Source: Myxococcota bacterium (GTDB taxonomy: Bacteria > Myxococcota_A > UBA9160 > SMWR01). Taken from it: a DNA stretch of 64,000 nt. The DNA lies in assembly GCA_022447545.1 (NCBI GenBank), contig JAKVBI010000029.1:16767-80766 (forward strand). Reading direction: 5' to 3'. Below are positions 26,254 to 35,662 of this stretch, piece after piece. The notes below the pieces were generated by a model. It searched no databases. It saw only the letters and a program-made list of their open reading frames with translations, and was not told the DNA's origin. The position numbers and the translations under genes were made by a program. Position 1 is the stretch's first letter, and every line of letters begins with the position of its first letter.

Positions 26254-26290
26254 GGCTGAGGTCGCGGCCACTCCCCTTGCGAAGTAGGCT

Positions 26291-27031
26291 ATGAGCCTCC
26301 CCCAGGAGACTCGAGTGACCCGCTGTGTAAGCGTGATTCCGACCTACAATGAGGCGGAGAACCTTCCGGATCTAATCGCCCGGGTCCTCTCACAAGATCC
26401 GAGGATCGAGATCCTCTTCGTCGACGATGCCTCCCCGGATGGCACTGGACGCCTGGCAGACGAGTTCGCCCAACGTGAAGCCCGTGTGCACGTGCTCCAC
26501 CGTTCGCGCAAGGAGGGCTTGGGACCGGCCTACCGGGACGGGCTCGCAGAAGCTCTCCGACTGGGCGCCGACTTCGTCATTCAAATGGATGCGGACCTCT
26601 CGCACCCACCCGAGTCCCTCCCCACGCTACTGGAAGAAATCGAACACTGTGATGTGGTGTTGGGTTCGCGTTACCTGAATGGCATCACGGTGGTGAACTG
26701 GCCCATCGAACGAATCCTTCTTTCCTACTTTGGGAACCTCTACGTGCGCAAGGTGACGGGGCTCCCCATCAGCGATACCACGGGAGGGTTCCGGTGTATC
26801 CGTCGTTCGTTACTCGAACGTGTGAACTTCGAGCAAATCCGCTCGAGCGGCTATTCGTTTCAGATCGAGTTGAACTACCGATTCATCAAACAGGGAGCAC
26901 GCGTTCGAGAAATTCCGTTCTTTTTCATCGACCGGACTCGAGGCACTTCGAAGTTGACCAAGCGAATCGGACTCGAGGCGCTCTGGGTCGCTTGGTGGCT
27001 TCGCATCGCCGACTTCCTGGGTCGACTCTGA
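26291..27031 (+). CDS. Polyprenyl-phosphate hexose synthase (DPM1-like GT2)
   Basis: 246 residues, one GT-A fold domain without the C-terminal membrane segment found in larger relatives. Motifs: PTYNEAENLPDLI at the start, DDASPDGTG, the metal-binding QMDADLSHPP, GSRYLNG, and DTTGGFRCIRR near the acceptor site, as in dolichol/polyprenol-phosphate mannose synthases. It should make the membrane-linked sugar donor used by GT-C enzymes, several of which are encoded around it. The sugar (mannose or glucose) cannot be told from sequence alone. GT4 starts five bases downstream. Confidence 0.9.
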   Translation: MSLPQETRVTRCVSVIPTYNEAENLPDLIARVLSQDPRIEILFVDDASPDGTGRLADEFAQREARVHVLHRSRKEGLGPAYRDGLAEALRLGADFVIQMDADLSHPPESLPTLLEEIEHCDVVLGSRYLNGITVVNWPIERILLSYFGNLYVRKVTGLPISDTTGGFRCIRRSLLERVNFEQIRSSGYSFQIELNYRFIKQGARVREIPFFFIDRTRGTSKLTKRIGLEALWVAWWLRIADFLGRL

Positions 27032-27035
27032 TTCC

Positions 27036-28163
27036 GTGGGATCTTCCAACCGCATCCTGATCCTCAACGAAAGGGATCCGCTTCACCCACGCGCTGGCGG
27101 TGCCGAGGTCCACCTCGCCGAATTGGCGCCACATCTGGCCCATCGAGGCTACGAATTGACACAGTTCGCGTGCTCCTTTCCCGGATCGAGACCAAAGGAA
27201 ACCCAGGGCGCTTTGCAGGTGCGACGTATCGGCCCCCTGCCTTTTTACTATGCGCGCGCTGCCTGGCTGTGCGCACAAGAGACCCGACGCGGACGCTACG
27301 ACCTCGTCATCGAAATCCTCGCCAAGTTTCCCTTCTACTCCCCCCTCTATTCATCCGCCCCGGTTTTGGCCATCTGCCATCATCTGTTCGGACGCACCGC
27401 GTTCCTCCAGATCGCATGGCCCATCGCGACGGCGGTCTATCTGGCCGAAAAAACGATCCCAACCTTTTACAGGCGCCCCGCTTTCATCGTGGGTTCCGAG
27501 AGCACACGCACCGATCTCGTAGAAAGAGGGATCTCCGGTGACCGGATCCGCCTGATTCCCTATGGCGCACGCCCGACGGCTCCGAGTTCGGGAGTTTTGA
27601 AATCGCGGCCCAGTCACCATGCGCGAATCTGCTTCGTGGGCCGACTCGAGCCCTACAAGCAAGTCGATATCTTGCTAAGAGCAGCGGCACTTCTCGTCGG
27701 CCGAATCCCTGATCTCGAGGTCTTCGTGATAGGACGTGGTTCCGAGAGAGAACGCCTGGAGCGAATCGCTCAAGAAATTGGCATCGGCGACATCACACGA
27801 TTTACCGGTTACGTATCCGACGAGGAACGCGACGCGCTGCTACGAGAAACAAGAGTCTGTGTCTTCCCCTCCGTACGAGAAGGCTGGGGCTTGACGGTGA
27901 TCGAAGCCAACGCGTGTGGAGTCCCAGTGGTCGCAACCCACGCACCAGGGCTGCGAGACAGTGTCGTAGATGGAGAGACGGGCTTTCTGGTTGCCGACGG
28001 AAACATCGAGGGGTTCGCAGAGCGGATCGCGCAGCTATTGACCGACGACGCTCTAGCGACGCGCATGAGCACGGCGGCGCAAGATTGGGCAAAACGCTTC
28101 GACTGGAAACACGCAGCCGATGCGCTCGACGAATCGCTTCAACGACTCAAGGGCGCGATATGA
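27036..28163 (+). CDS. GT4-family glycosyltransferase
   Basis: 375 residues with the GT-B fold: AGGAEVHLAELAPHLAHRG in the N-terminal domain (GGAE motif contacting the acceptor) and in the C-terminal domain FVGRLEPYKQVDILLRAA, then the EX7E signature EGWGLTVIEANACGVPVV. It is a retaining, nucleotide-sugar dependent enzyme acting at the inner face of the membrane, probably adding a sugar to a lipid-linked glycan. The start is GTG at 27036; the stop overlaps the next gene by four bases. Confidence 0.92.
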   Translation: MGSSNRILILNERDPLHPRAGGAEVHLAELAPHLAHRGYELTQFACSFPGSRPKETQGALQVRRIGPLPFYYARAAWLCAQETRRGRYDLVIEILAKFPFYSPLYSSAPVLAICHHLFGRTAFLQIAWPIATAVYLAEKTIPTFYRRPAFIVGSESTRTDLVERGISGDRIRLIPYGARPTAPSSGVLKSRPSHHARICFVGRLEPYKQVDILLRAAALLVGRIPDLEVFVIGRGSERERLERIAQEIGIGDITRFTGYVSDEERDALLRETRVCVFPSVREGWGLTVIEANACGVPVVATHAPGLRDSVVDGETGFLVADGNIEGFAERIAQLLTDDALATRMSTAAQDWAKRFDWKHAADALDESLQRLKGAI

Positions 28164-29536
28164 ACGTCGAGGAGCGGGCCCGAGGAAGGCACCATTCGAC
28201 CCTCATCGCTCTGGTTTCAGCTCTGGGTTTGCTGGCTGTATGGACTCGAGTCCACAACGTGCTCCATTACCCACCGGACTGGGGCTTCGACGCCGCTTTC
28301 AACTGGCAGTACATCGCCAGTCTTTCGAGAGACTGGTCTCTCCCTCACCCCGCTGCCGGTTGGGCGACCGCTGACCCACCGCTCTACTTCTACCTGACCG
28401 CCGCGCTGTGGCGAACCCTCGAAGCCGTGGGGGCCAGAGACCTCGTGGTCTATGCAGTACCGTCTCTCTCCCTGATCGCTGGTCTGGGCATCGTCGGCCT
28501 CGCAGTCGCTCTGGTCCAGCGTTGTGATCCCGGCAACACACGGCGATTGATTCTCGCAGCGGGACTGCTGTTGTTCCTACCTGCCCATGTTCACATGAGC
28601 GTCATGGTGAACGAGGAGATCCTCTCGTCGCTGTTCGTCGCGGCGGTGTTATTTGGCCTGTCGAGCAACCAGAGCACCCGGGCCCAGGGGTTCGGTGGAC
28701 TGAGCCAAAGCATACGCATGGGTTTCTTCGCCGGGCTCGCCCTCTTGTCGAAACTCACCGGAGTCGTGGCAGCCCTCGTAGCTGCGGGAACCATGACTCT
28801 CGAAGGTTTACGAACCCATCGTTTGGGGCAATCGATCACGCGCGTGGCAGTTCTGGCCATCGTGACCCTGCTGGTCGGTGGTTGGTACTTCGCCCGTAAC
28901 CAGATCGAGTATGGGTACATCCAACCCTTCGGACTTCCAGCACACAAGCAAATGTTCGATCTACCCCCCGGCAACCGTTCGATCATCGACTACCTGCACA
29001 TACCCCTGGCCACCTGGACGGATCCACAGTTGCTCAACCCCTCTCTTCAACATTCCGTTTGGGGCAGCACGTACGCGACGCTTTGGTTCGACGGCCATCG
29101 CTCTTTCCTGCCAGTAGACAGCCCGGCGATCCAAAGACTCGGGGGGATCATGCTGCTACTCGCCCTCCTGCCTTGCGCCGCGTTCGCAGTGGGCCTCGTG
29201 CGGGGAGTCAAACGCTGCTGGGAGTCACCCCAGGGACCCGACACGGCACTGCTACTCACCGTGGCAGCGACACTGCTAGGGTACGCTTGGTTTACCTACC
29301 GCAACCCCTGGTACGCAGTCGTCAAGGGAACTTCTCTGCTCGCGCTGTGCTTGCCATTCTCGTACTACGCGAGCGGTGAACTTGCACGCTGGACACGACG
29401 GAAGGGCTGGGTTCCCACAGCCATCTGGGTGACACTTCTATTGCTCGTCGTCGGCACGACAGTTTCGTCGACCTTCGGTTTCGTGTTCGAGAAGAATGAA
29501 ATCTCTGGACTACCGTGGGAGAAGTCGTCTCCTTGA
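28160..29536 (+). CDS. GT-C-type membrane glycosyltransferase
   Basis: 458 residues from the ATG at 28160, which overlaps the GT4 stop (ATGA). About 10-11 membrane helices; the first loop has DWGFDAAFNWQYI (acidic residue after helix 1) and ADPPLYFYLTAALW matches the family's PPLYxYL motif. A large loop with FGLPAHKQMFD and WGSTYATLWFDGH lies between later helices. Probably uses the polyprenyl-phosphate sugar made by the DPM1-like enzyme. An in-frame upstream extension inside the GT4 gene is not credible. Its end overlaps the next gene by 22 bases. Confidence 0.8.
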   Translation: MNVEERARGRHHSTLIALVSALGLLAVWTRVHNVLHYPPDWGFDAAFNWQYIASLSRDWSLPHPAAGWATADPPLYFYLTAALWRTLEAVGARDLVVYAVPSLSLIAGLGIVGLAVALVQRCDPGNTRRLILAAGLLLFLPAHVHMSVMVNEEILSSLFVAAVLFGLSSNQSTRAQGFGGLSQSIRMGFFAGLALLSKLTGVVAALVAAGTMTLEGLRTHRLGQSITRVAVLAIVTLLVGGWYFARNQIEYGYIQPFGLPAHKQMFDLPPGNRSIIDYLHIPLATWTDPQLLNPSLQHSVWGSTYATLWFDGHRSFLPVDSPAIQRLGGIMLLLALLPCAAFAVGLVRGVKRCWESPQGPDTALLLTVAATLLGYAWFTYRNPWYAVVKGTSLLALCLPFSYYASGELARWTRRKGWVPTAIWVTLLLLVVGTTVSSTFGFVFEKNEISGLPWEKSSP

Positions 29537-30477
29537 CCCTGCGCACTGGAATGCAGCGTGTCGTCCCTTTCGCAGTGAGTGCTCTGGCCCTCTGGGTGGT
29601 GTTTCGTAATCTCGACACTTCCCTAGTGCTGGACAGCCTCAACTGGCACGTCGCGGCGGTGATGTTACCGGCGCTCTTGGTGTTCGCTGTTTCCACCCTA
29701 GGCATCGAAGTGGTCTGCATCCTTCGAATGCTGCAACGACCGAGCCCCGATTTCGGGATCGTCCTCGCTGCTCGAATCAAGTGCGCCAGTTACCTACTGG
29801 GGATCCTCCACTACGCGCTGGGAGTGGGTGCCCTGACCGTTCTTTTGCGCCGGCGAGCGAAAGTGTCCCTGGCGGACGCCGCAGGAACTGTCCTCCTCAT
29901 CTCGTCGGGGGACCTCCTGGTGGTACTCGGCTTTGCTGCCGTGGGGATGGCTGTCGTGGGTGCAGACGCACCCCTGCTCGGAGTATTCGCTGCTGTGTTT
30001 GCCGCCGGCGGGGGAGGGATTGCACTCCTTCGGGCGCCCTTCTCTCTCGGCCCCCTGGAGAGAGTTCGCGCACTCCCCTTTTTCGCATCTCTGCGCGCGG
30101 TTCCGCCCTTGCGCCTTCTCGAATTGCTGGGGCTGAGGGTCCTTTTCAGCTGTGTGCTTCTGGGCCTGTCGGGTAGCGCTTTCTACGCCTTCGGAATCCC
30201 CGTAGAGCCCTCGCGCCTGGTGGTTGGGATGATGATCGTGGCAGCGGTGTCAGCGCTTCCCATCGCCGTGGCGGGGCTGGGTACGGGCCAGGCCGCGTTT
30301 CTGGCGACCTTCCGAGGCTTGGCAGAACCCGAAGCACTCCTCGCCCTGAGCCTGACGTTGTCGGCTTCCATGATTTCCGTGCGGGTCCTCATGGGGCTCA
30401 TCTTCGCAAGAGAGTTCTCGGTACAAGCCATTCAAGAACAGGGAAGAGTTCATGCAGACGAGCAGCCCCAACCTTGA
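29515..30477 (+). CDS. AglD/LPG-synthase-like (UPF0104) membrane protein
   Basis: 320 residues with about eight helices. The pattern SALPIAVAGLGTGQAAFLATF near the C-terminus matches the conserved LP.s.gGlG...a segment of the lysylphosphatidylglycerol-synthase membrane domain, also called AglD-like or UPF0104. Such proteins are common in polyprenol-linked glycan clusters and may act as flippases or transferases; the role is not established. The start is uncertain: GTG at 29515 overlaps the previous gene by 22 bases, with TTG 29533 and ATG 29551 as alternatives. Confidence 0.72.
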   Translation: MGEVVSLTLRTGMQRVVPFAVSALALWVVFRNLDTSLVLDSLNWHVAAVMLPALLVFAVSTLGIEVVCILRMLQRPSPDFGIVLAARIKCASYLLGILHYALGVGALTVLLRRRAKVSLADAAGTVLLISSGDLLVVLGFAAVGMAVVGADAPLLGVFAAVFAAGGGGIALLRAPFSLGPLERVRALPFFASLRAVPPLRLLELLGLRVLFSCVLLGLSGSAFYAFGIPVEPSRLVVGMMIVAAVSALPIAVAGLGTGQAAFLATFRGLAEPEALLALSLTLSASMISVRVLMGLIFAREFSVQAIQEQGRVHADEQPQP

Positions 30478-30505
30478 CGCCCACCCCTGAAGGATCGATA
30501 CAGAG

Positions 30506-31285
30506 ATGGTAAAAGGAGACTTCAGCGGAGAGCGGCTCCAAACTGGGGACCCGTTATTTGCCGTAGATCTCGCCCGGCACCAGGCCGCCTACGAGTTCGC
30601 GCGGAGCCGCGAAAACCATGGTTGGCTCCTCGACCTGGGATCGGGTTCAGGCTACGGCGCCGAAATTCTCGCTTCTGAAGGTGGAACTGTCGTCGGCCTG
30701 GACAGAGTCCCCCCGGAAACATCTCATGGCGAATCCCAGGCCCTATACACACTGGGAGACGTATTGAATGCACCCTTCCTACCCGCTCACTTTTCTCGAG
30801 TCGTGAGCTTCCAGGTGGTCGAGCATTTCGAAGATCCAACGGCCTACGTCGCATCCCTTTCGACCCTGCTCTCCTCGGATGGTGAGGCCCTGGTCAGTAC
30901 ACCCAACCGTCTCACCTCAGATGGTGTCAATCCCTATCACCTACGCGAGTACAGCGCCGAGGAACTCCGCGACGTGCTTCGAGTGGGCTTCGAAAGCGTC
31001 GAGGTCCTCGGCGTGAGCGCCGGCCCCTCGGTGCAGGGCTATTTCGAAGCTCGGCATCGGCGGATCGAGCGAATCATGAAACTTGATTTTCTGAAACTTC
31101 GCGACCTACTACCGCGTTGGCTGATAACAAGCGCCTTCGCGCAGCTGGCCGTCTGGACCCGACGCCTCGCGCGCTCGAGCGAAAAACTCCCTGATGCCAG
31201 CTGGACCGACTTCCCCATCGGGCCCGCCAGTCTCGACTGCTTAGACCTGTTGGCCGTGTGCCGCCAACCGCGCCGGGTCATCTGA
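30506..31285 (+). CDS. Class I SAM-dependent methyltransferase
   Basis: 259 residues. The SAM-binding motif I is LLDLGSGSGYGAEIL, motif II contains VVGLDRV, and the post-motif VVSFQVVEHFEDPTAYV is typical of the Methyltransf_11/UbiE-like group; STPNR follows. The last gene of the plus-strand glycan unit, so it may methylate a glycan or its lipid carrier, but a different small-molecule substrate is possible. Its stop is four bases from that of the convergent TMTC-like gene. Confidence 0.85.
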   Translation: MVKGDFSGERLQTGDPLFAVDLARHQAAYEFARSRENHGWLLDLGSGSGYGAEILASEGGTVVGLDRVPPETSHGESQALYTLGDVLNAPFLPAHFSRVVSFQVVEHFEDPTAYVASLSTLLSSDGEALVSTPNRLTSDGVNPYHLREYSAEELRDVLRVGFESVEVLGVSAGPSVQGYFEARHRRIERIMKLDFLKLRDLLPRWLITSAFAQLAVWTRRLARSSEKLPDASWTDFPIGPASLDCLDLLAVCRQPRRVI

Positions 31286-31289
31286 CCCC

Positions 31290-33173
31290 TCATCGACCAG
31301 GACCGCGCCAGGAGCCTTCGGAACTCGAACGATACGGCTTCCCCAAACGATAGGCGGACATCCGATCCTCATAAGGATACGCACGCCCGCGACGCGATGC
31401 TGTCTCGAGTGCGCGACGAGAGAGATCGATGGCGAGATCAAAGTCTCCGGCCTCGGCCTCGGCTGCTGACAACGTATCGAGTGTCTCCACATCAGACGGG
31501 TCCAGTTGATAAGCGCGCCTGGCCAAACGCAGAGATTCTGAACCGTCCCGAATACGCGCGTCCCAGTGTGTCGACAGAATCCAGGCGGCCTCGCGCATCG
31601 AGGAAACCAGAGTCGGTTGAATTTCCAACTCCTCAAGGTACTGCTGAACCGCTTCGGTGAAGCGACCCTCAGCCACCAGAGCCCGGGCAAGGTTGTGGTG
31701 CAAATAGGCGTACCGAGGATAGTCCGCGACTGCAGCCTCGAAGACCGTCACCGCTCGACCGGGGCGACTCGTCATCAGAAGCGACACACCGAGATTGTTC
31801 CTGGCTTCCATATAGCCAGAGTCTAAGGTTATGGCTCTCTCATAGAAGGGAACCGCTTCTGCGACACGTCCGCGATCCCTCAACTCATTGCCAACCGATA
31901 GATACGCTCGTGGGTTCGCCGGACGCTGACGGAGCGTGCGTTGCCAAATCGATAGAACATCGGAGAATTCGATAGCCCGGTCCCTCGTCCGATACACGAA
32001 TGCCAAAGCGACACAAACCACAAGCATGGTCGCGATGGCGCGACGCAAAACTGGGGATTTTCCGCGATCGTCGAGAATTCTCTGCATGGCCAAATGCGCA
32101 CCCACTACCACCAATGCAACCAGTGCGATCAGGGCGAGATACATACGCCGCTCGGCTCCGATCTCCGTGAAGATCGAGATGATGCTGGAGGTAGGAGCCA
32201 ATGTTCCGAAAATCCAAGCTCCAACGAAGCCCAAGCGCGGACTCTTGAAGGCAAGCACCATTGCAACGGCCACCAAGATCAACACGACCGCAGCCCCCCA
32301 GGTGAAGCCTGGAGCTAGCTCTGAAACCATGGGCCCATAGTCGAGCACCAATTCCTCGGGCCAGATTGAATTCCTAAAATAGTGGCCAAGCATTTCCGGT
32401 TGAAACGACAGGTAGTCAACATCGAAGAACTCTGTCGAAAGACTTCGTGGGTTCGAAAACTGAAGGGCAATGACGATGCTCCAAGTGGAAGCGAGGGTCA
32501 CATACAAAACGCACCGCTTCTTCCAGGTCGTAGCGAAAGATCCGGTAAGAAAGGCCCGATCGAAGAAGAAGATCAATACAGGCGCAGTCACCATGGAAGC
32601 CTTGCTCCCCATGCCCGCCGCACACGCGATCACTGCCACTATCGACCAAACGAAAACCGATCGGCCTTCACTCGCTCGCACCACCGCGTAGAAGGTCAGC
32701 AGATAGAAGAAACCCATCATTGCTTCGGTTCGTTGCATGGCGAAGAAAATCACTTCGCTCACGAGGGGATGAACCCCCCAGAGAAGTGCCGTCGTGAAGG
32801 CCAGGAGTCTTGCGCTCGGGTGAAGGACCCGCGAAACGAAAGGCGATGACAGTGCACGACGGATCCCACCGAATACCAGTAGCGTCGACCCGATATGCAG
32901 CAGGAGATTAAAGGCCCGGTAACCCGTCGGATCCGTCCCTCCCAGTGCGTAGCTCAAAGCGAGGCTGAGATTGGCAACGGGCCTACCGGAATGCGGCTGA
33001 TCACGTGGGGGATTGAGCGATGTAGAAAGGGGCCAAAGAGACCGGATGGACTCATTGTTCACGATCCCCGGGCGATCGTCGTAGAGGAACGGACCCGAAA
33101 GACCTCCCCAATAGGCTAAGAGCAGAGTTCCGACGAGCATCATCGGCAACCATCCGACCCTTACAGCGCTCAT
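31290..33173 (-). CDS. TMTC-like O-mannosyltransferase-type protein with TPR tail
   Basis: 627 residues. The membrane half (about 1-400) resembles eukaryotic TMTC proteins: GPFLYDDRPGIVNN after helix 1, RPVANLSLALSYALGG, FNLLLHIGS, WGVHPLVSEVIFFAMQR and the DUF1736-like loop YFRNSIWPEELVLDYG. From about residue 410 there are TPR units (RAYLSVGNELRDRGR, MEARNNLGVSLLMTSR, YLHHNLARALVAEGR). TMTCs transfer mannose from dolichol-phosphate to Ser/Thr of proteins; a similar reaction is inferred, with polyprenol donors. Overlaps the recG stop by four bases, although functionally it belongs with the opposite-strand glycan genes. Confidence 0.85.
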   Translation of the reverse strand: MSAVRVGWLPMMLVGTLLLAYWGGLSGPFLYDDRPGIVNNESIRSLWPLSTSLNPPRDQPHSGRPVANLSLALSYALGGTDPTGYRAFNLLLHIGSTLLVFGGIRRALSSPFVSRVLHPSARLLAFTTALLWGVHPLVSEVIFFAMQRTEAMMGFFYLLTFYAVVRASEGRSVFVWSIVAVIACAAGMGSKASMVTAPVLIFFFDRAFLTGSFATTWKKRCVLYVTLASTWSIVIALQFSNPRSLSTEFFDVDYLSFQPEMLGHYFRNSIWPEELVLDYGPMVSELAPGFTWGAAVVLILVAVAMVLAFKSPRLGFVGAWIFGTLAPTSSIISIFTEIGAERRMYLALIALVALVVVGAHLAMQRILDDRGKSPVLRRAIATMLVVCVALAFVYRTRDRAIEFSDVLSIWQRTLRQRPANPRAYLSVGNELRDRGRVAEAVPFYERAITLDSGYMEARNNLGVSLLMTSRPGRAVTVFEAAVADYPRYAYLHHNLARALVAEGRFTEAVQQYLEELEIQPTLVSSMREAAWILSTHWDARIRDGSESLRLARRAYQLDPSDVETLDTLSAAEAEAGDFDLAIDLSRRALETASRRGRAYPYEDRMSAYRLGKPYRSSSEGSWRGPGR

Positions 33174-35584
33174 CCCACGCCTGCCAAATCGAGTCGCTCT
33201 CCCCAGCGTGCTTTCACCGCCTTCAGTAACCCCGGAGAACTCCGAAGCACCGGGTCGGATTCCAGGGTCGATCTCGCAGCATCTCGCGCCGTTTGAACGT
33301 GTCGAGCGTCGCGCAACAAGTCAGCGATCAACAGATCAGGCATAAAACCATGTTGACGCGAACCCAGAAACTCACCGGGCCCCCGAATCCTCAAGTCGGC
33401 TTCGGCAATTTCGAAGCCATCGGTACTACGCATGAGGGCGGACAAGCGAGCTTCGCTATCGGCAGTGCTGCCGCGCGCAACCAACAAGCAGGTACCGGGA
33501 ATTTCTCCGCGCCCCACCCTTCCGCGCAGTTGATGGAGCTGCGCCAACCCGAAACGCTCAGCGTGTTCGACCACCATCAACGTTGCAAGAGGGATATCGA
33601 TCCCGACCTCGATGAGCGTCGTAGAGACCAGCACTTGTGTTTCACCCGATTGAAATCGCGCCATCACCTGAACCCGCTCCGCAGTGGTGAGACGACCATG
33701 GATCAGTTCCACACGGACATCGGGGAAAGCTCGAGAGATCTTCAACGCCGAATCCTCCGCTGCGCGAAGATCGAGGGTCTCGGAAGCTTCGATGAGTGGA
33801 TAAACCACATAGACCTGTTCTCCCCGATCGACCGTCTCGCGCAAGAGCTCCGAAGCACGCTTTGCTTCACGAGGTCGGACCAGCAGAGTTCGCACCGGGT
33901 TTCGACCGGGAGGCAGCTCGTCAATCACGGAAAGGTCGAGATCTCCGTGAAGTGTGAGTGCCAGAGTCCGTGGGATCGGCGTCGCCGTCATCACGAGGCT
34001 ATGAGGCTGCTCGACAGATTCGCCCCGGTCCGAACGAAGAGCCAGTGCTGCCCGCTGTTTGACTCCGAAACGATGCTGTTCGTCCGTGATAGCCAGCATC
34101 AAGCGTCGAAATCGCACCCCCTCCTGTACCAGCGCATGAGTGCCCACAACGACATCTACGGATCCAGCGGCCAGTTCGCCCCTTACGGCATTCACACGCG
34201 CCTGGCCCAGAGAGGATGTGAGAAGCGCCACCCGGATCGCATTCTCGCCTTCTGTGGTGCGAGCCAGATCGCGCAAAGTCCGTGCATGCTGCTCGGCGAG
34301 CAGTTCCGTCGGCGCCATCAGCGCCGTTTGTCCCCCACTCCCCGACACCGCAACCGCAGCAAGAAACGCAATCACTGTTTTGCCGCAACCCACGTCTCCC
34401 TCGAGCAACCGACTCATGGGAGTCGCGAGGGACAGATCCGACCGGATTTCCGCCCATGCGGTTTGCTGGGCTCGTGTGAGGGCGAAGGGCAGACCCGCCT
34501 CGGCCCGCTGTGCCCGTACAAAACCCGAAACCACCGGTGCTGCGCAGTTTTCTTTTTGACTCGAATGTCGCAGCTGAAGCCCCAACTCGAGAAGAAAAAG
34601 CTCTTCCAGCACCAGCCGGACCCGAGCTCCGTGGCGTCCCTCGTTCAGAGCAGCGACATCGGAACTGGTCTCCGGATGATGGAGCTGCTTCAGCGCAGAC
34701 GCAGCAGAGGGAAGGTCGTGCGAACGCACCACATCCTCCGGAAGATGGCCCGGAATCAGATCCGCGTATTCCTCGACAGCGCTAGCAACCAGGCGCCGCA
34801 CGGCACGCTGGGAAAACCCGTCGAGCTCGGGGTAACGCGGGATCAAGGCGTCCCTGCCGGTCGGAAGAGCTTCTGCCTCCTCGACGACTTCCACCTCGGG
34901 GTGCACCATCTCGAGTGAAAATCGGTACCGCGTGACATTTCCCATGGCGAACACGTGAGCGTCTGGAACCAGCAACCTCGAGATGGCATCTCCTCCCCGA
35001 AACCATTTGAGAACCACGGTGCCGCTTTCGTCGCCTACCACTGCTTCGAACCGGCGTACAGCCCTCCTCCCCCGTTGGTTGTGCGAGAAACCAGAGCTGA
35101 GAACGCGTCCTCTAAATGAAGCTGGACGACCGACCTCGAGATCGCTGATTCGCGTCAAGCGGCTTCGATCCTCATAGCGGCGCGGCAACAGGAAGAGTAG
35201 ATCTCCCACGGTATGCAGACCCCGCTTGGACAACAGCTCACGGCGTCTGGGCCCCACGCCAGGAAGCACGTTGCTCGGGCGCCCCAAAACATCATCGGCC
35301 CAGGTATCGTCCATCAGCAGGCGGAGGCTCGAAAGCAGGCGCGCGAGTTCCTTATCTCGTACAGGGCCCGCTTCGGAGCCTAAAAAGTCCTCGCGAAGTT
35401 CACCGAGCATCTGTCGCACGTCCGCCGGGATCGCAAAGCCGCCCACCCGCTCCAGCACGCCGGCAACCACCTCATCGAGATTCGCGATCTTTTCCGCGTT
35501 GGAAAACCCGTGGAGCGATGCGAATTCCAAGGGTGAGAGCACCGCGGAAAGCGCAGACTGGAAGGGATTCGTGGCCAAACTCAC
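33170..35584 (-). CDS. recG: ATP-dependent DNA helicase RecG
   Basis: 804 residues. Junction-specific helicase that remodels stalled forks and Holliday junctions. An N-terminal extension of about 100 residues (seen in some lineages) is followed by the OB wedge domain (VLPGVGPRRRELL and on), Walker A EGDVGCGKTVIAF, the DEQH box ITDEQHRFGVKQR, VMTATPIPRTL and the C-terminal motif VI region HQLRGRVGR. The GTG at 35584 is the nearest start, but the frame is open back to the carB stop and a strong GGAGG lies near 35651 before an in-frame CTG at 35644, so the true N-terminus may be longer. Confidence 0.94.
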   Translation of the reverse strand: MSLATNPFQSALSAVLSPLEFASLHGFSNAEKIANLDEVVAGVLERVGGFAIPADVRQMLGELREDFLGSEAGPVRDKELARLLSSLRLLMDDTWADDVLGRPSNVLPGVGPRRRELLSKRGLHTVGDLLFLLPRRYEDRSRLTRISDLEVGRPASFRGRVLSSGFSHNQRGRRAVRRFEAVVGDESGTVVLKWFRGGDAISRLLVPDAHVFAMGNVTRYRFSLEMVHPEVEVVEEAEALPTGRDALIPRYPELDGFSQRAVRRLVASAVEEYADLIPGHLPEDVVRSHDLPSAASALKQLHHPETSSDVAALNEGRHGARVRLVLEELFLLELGLQLRHSSQKENCAAPVVSGFVRAQRAEAGLPFALTRAQQTAWAEIRSDLSLATPMSRLLEGDVGCGKTVIAFLAAVAVSGSGGQTALMAPTELLAEQHARTLRDLARTTEGENAIRVALLTSSLGQARVNAVRGELAAGSVDVVVGTHALVQEGVRFRRLMLAITDEQHRFGVKQRAALALRSDRGESVEQPHSLVMTATPIPRTLALTLHGDLDLSVIDELPPGRNPVRTLLVRPREAKRASELLRETVDRGEQVYVVYPLIEASETLDLRAAEDSALKISRAFPDVRVELIHGRLTTAERVQVMARFQSGETQVLVSTTLIEVGIDIPLATLMVVEHAERFGLAQLHQLRGRVGRGEIPGTCLLVARGSTADSEARLSALMRSTDGFEIAEADLRIRGPGEFLGSRQHGFMPDLLIADLLRDARHVQTARDAARSTLESDPVLRSSPGLLKAVKARWGERLDLAGVG

Positions 35585-35662
35585 CTCGAGCGCGATCCTG
35601 GAATTCGCGAGCAGGATGGATTCGACGTCATCCCACGCCCCCAGCTCGCCTCCTCGATGAGC

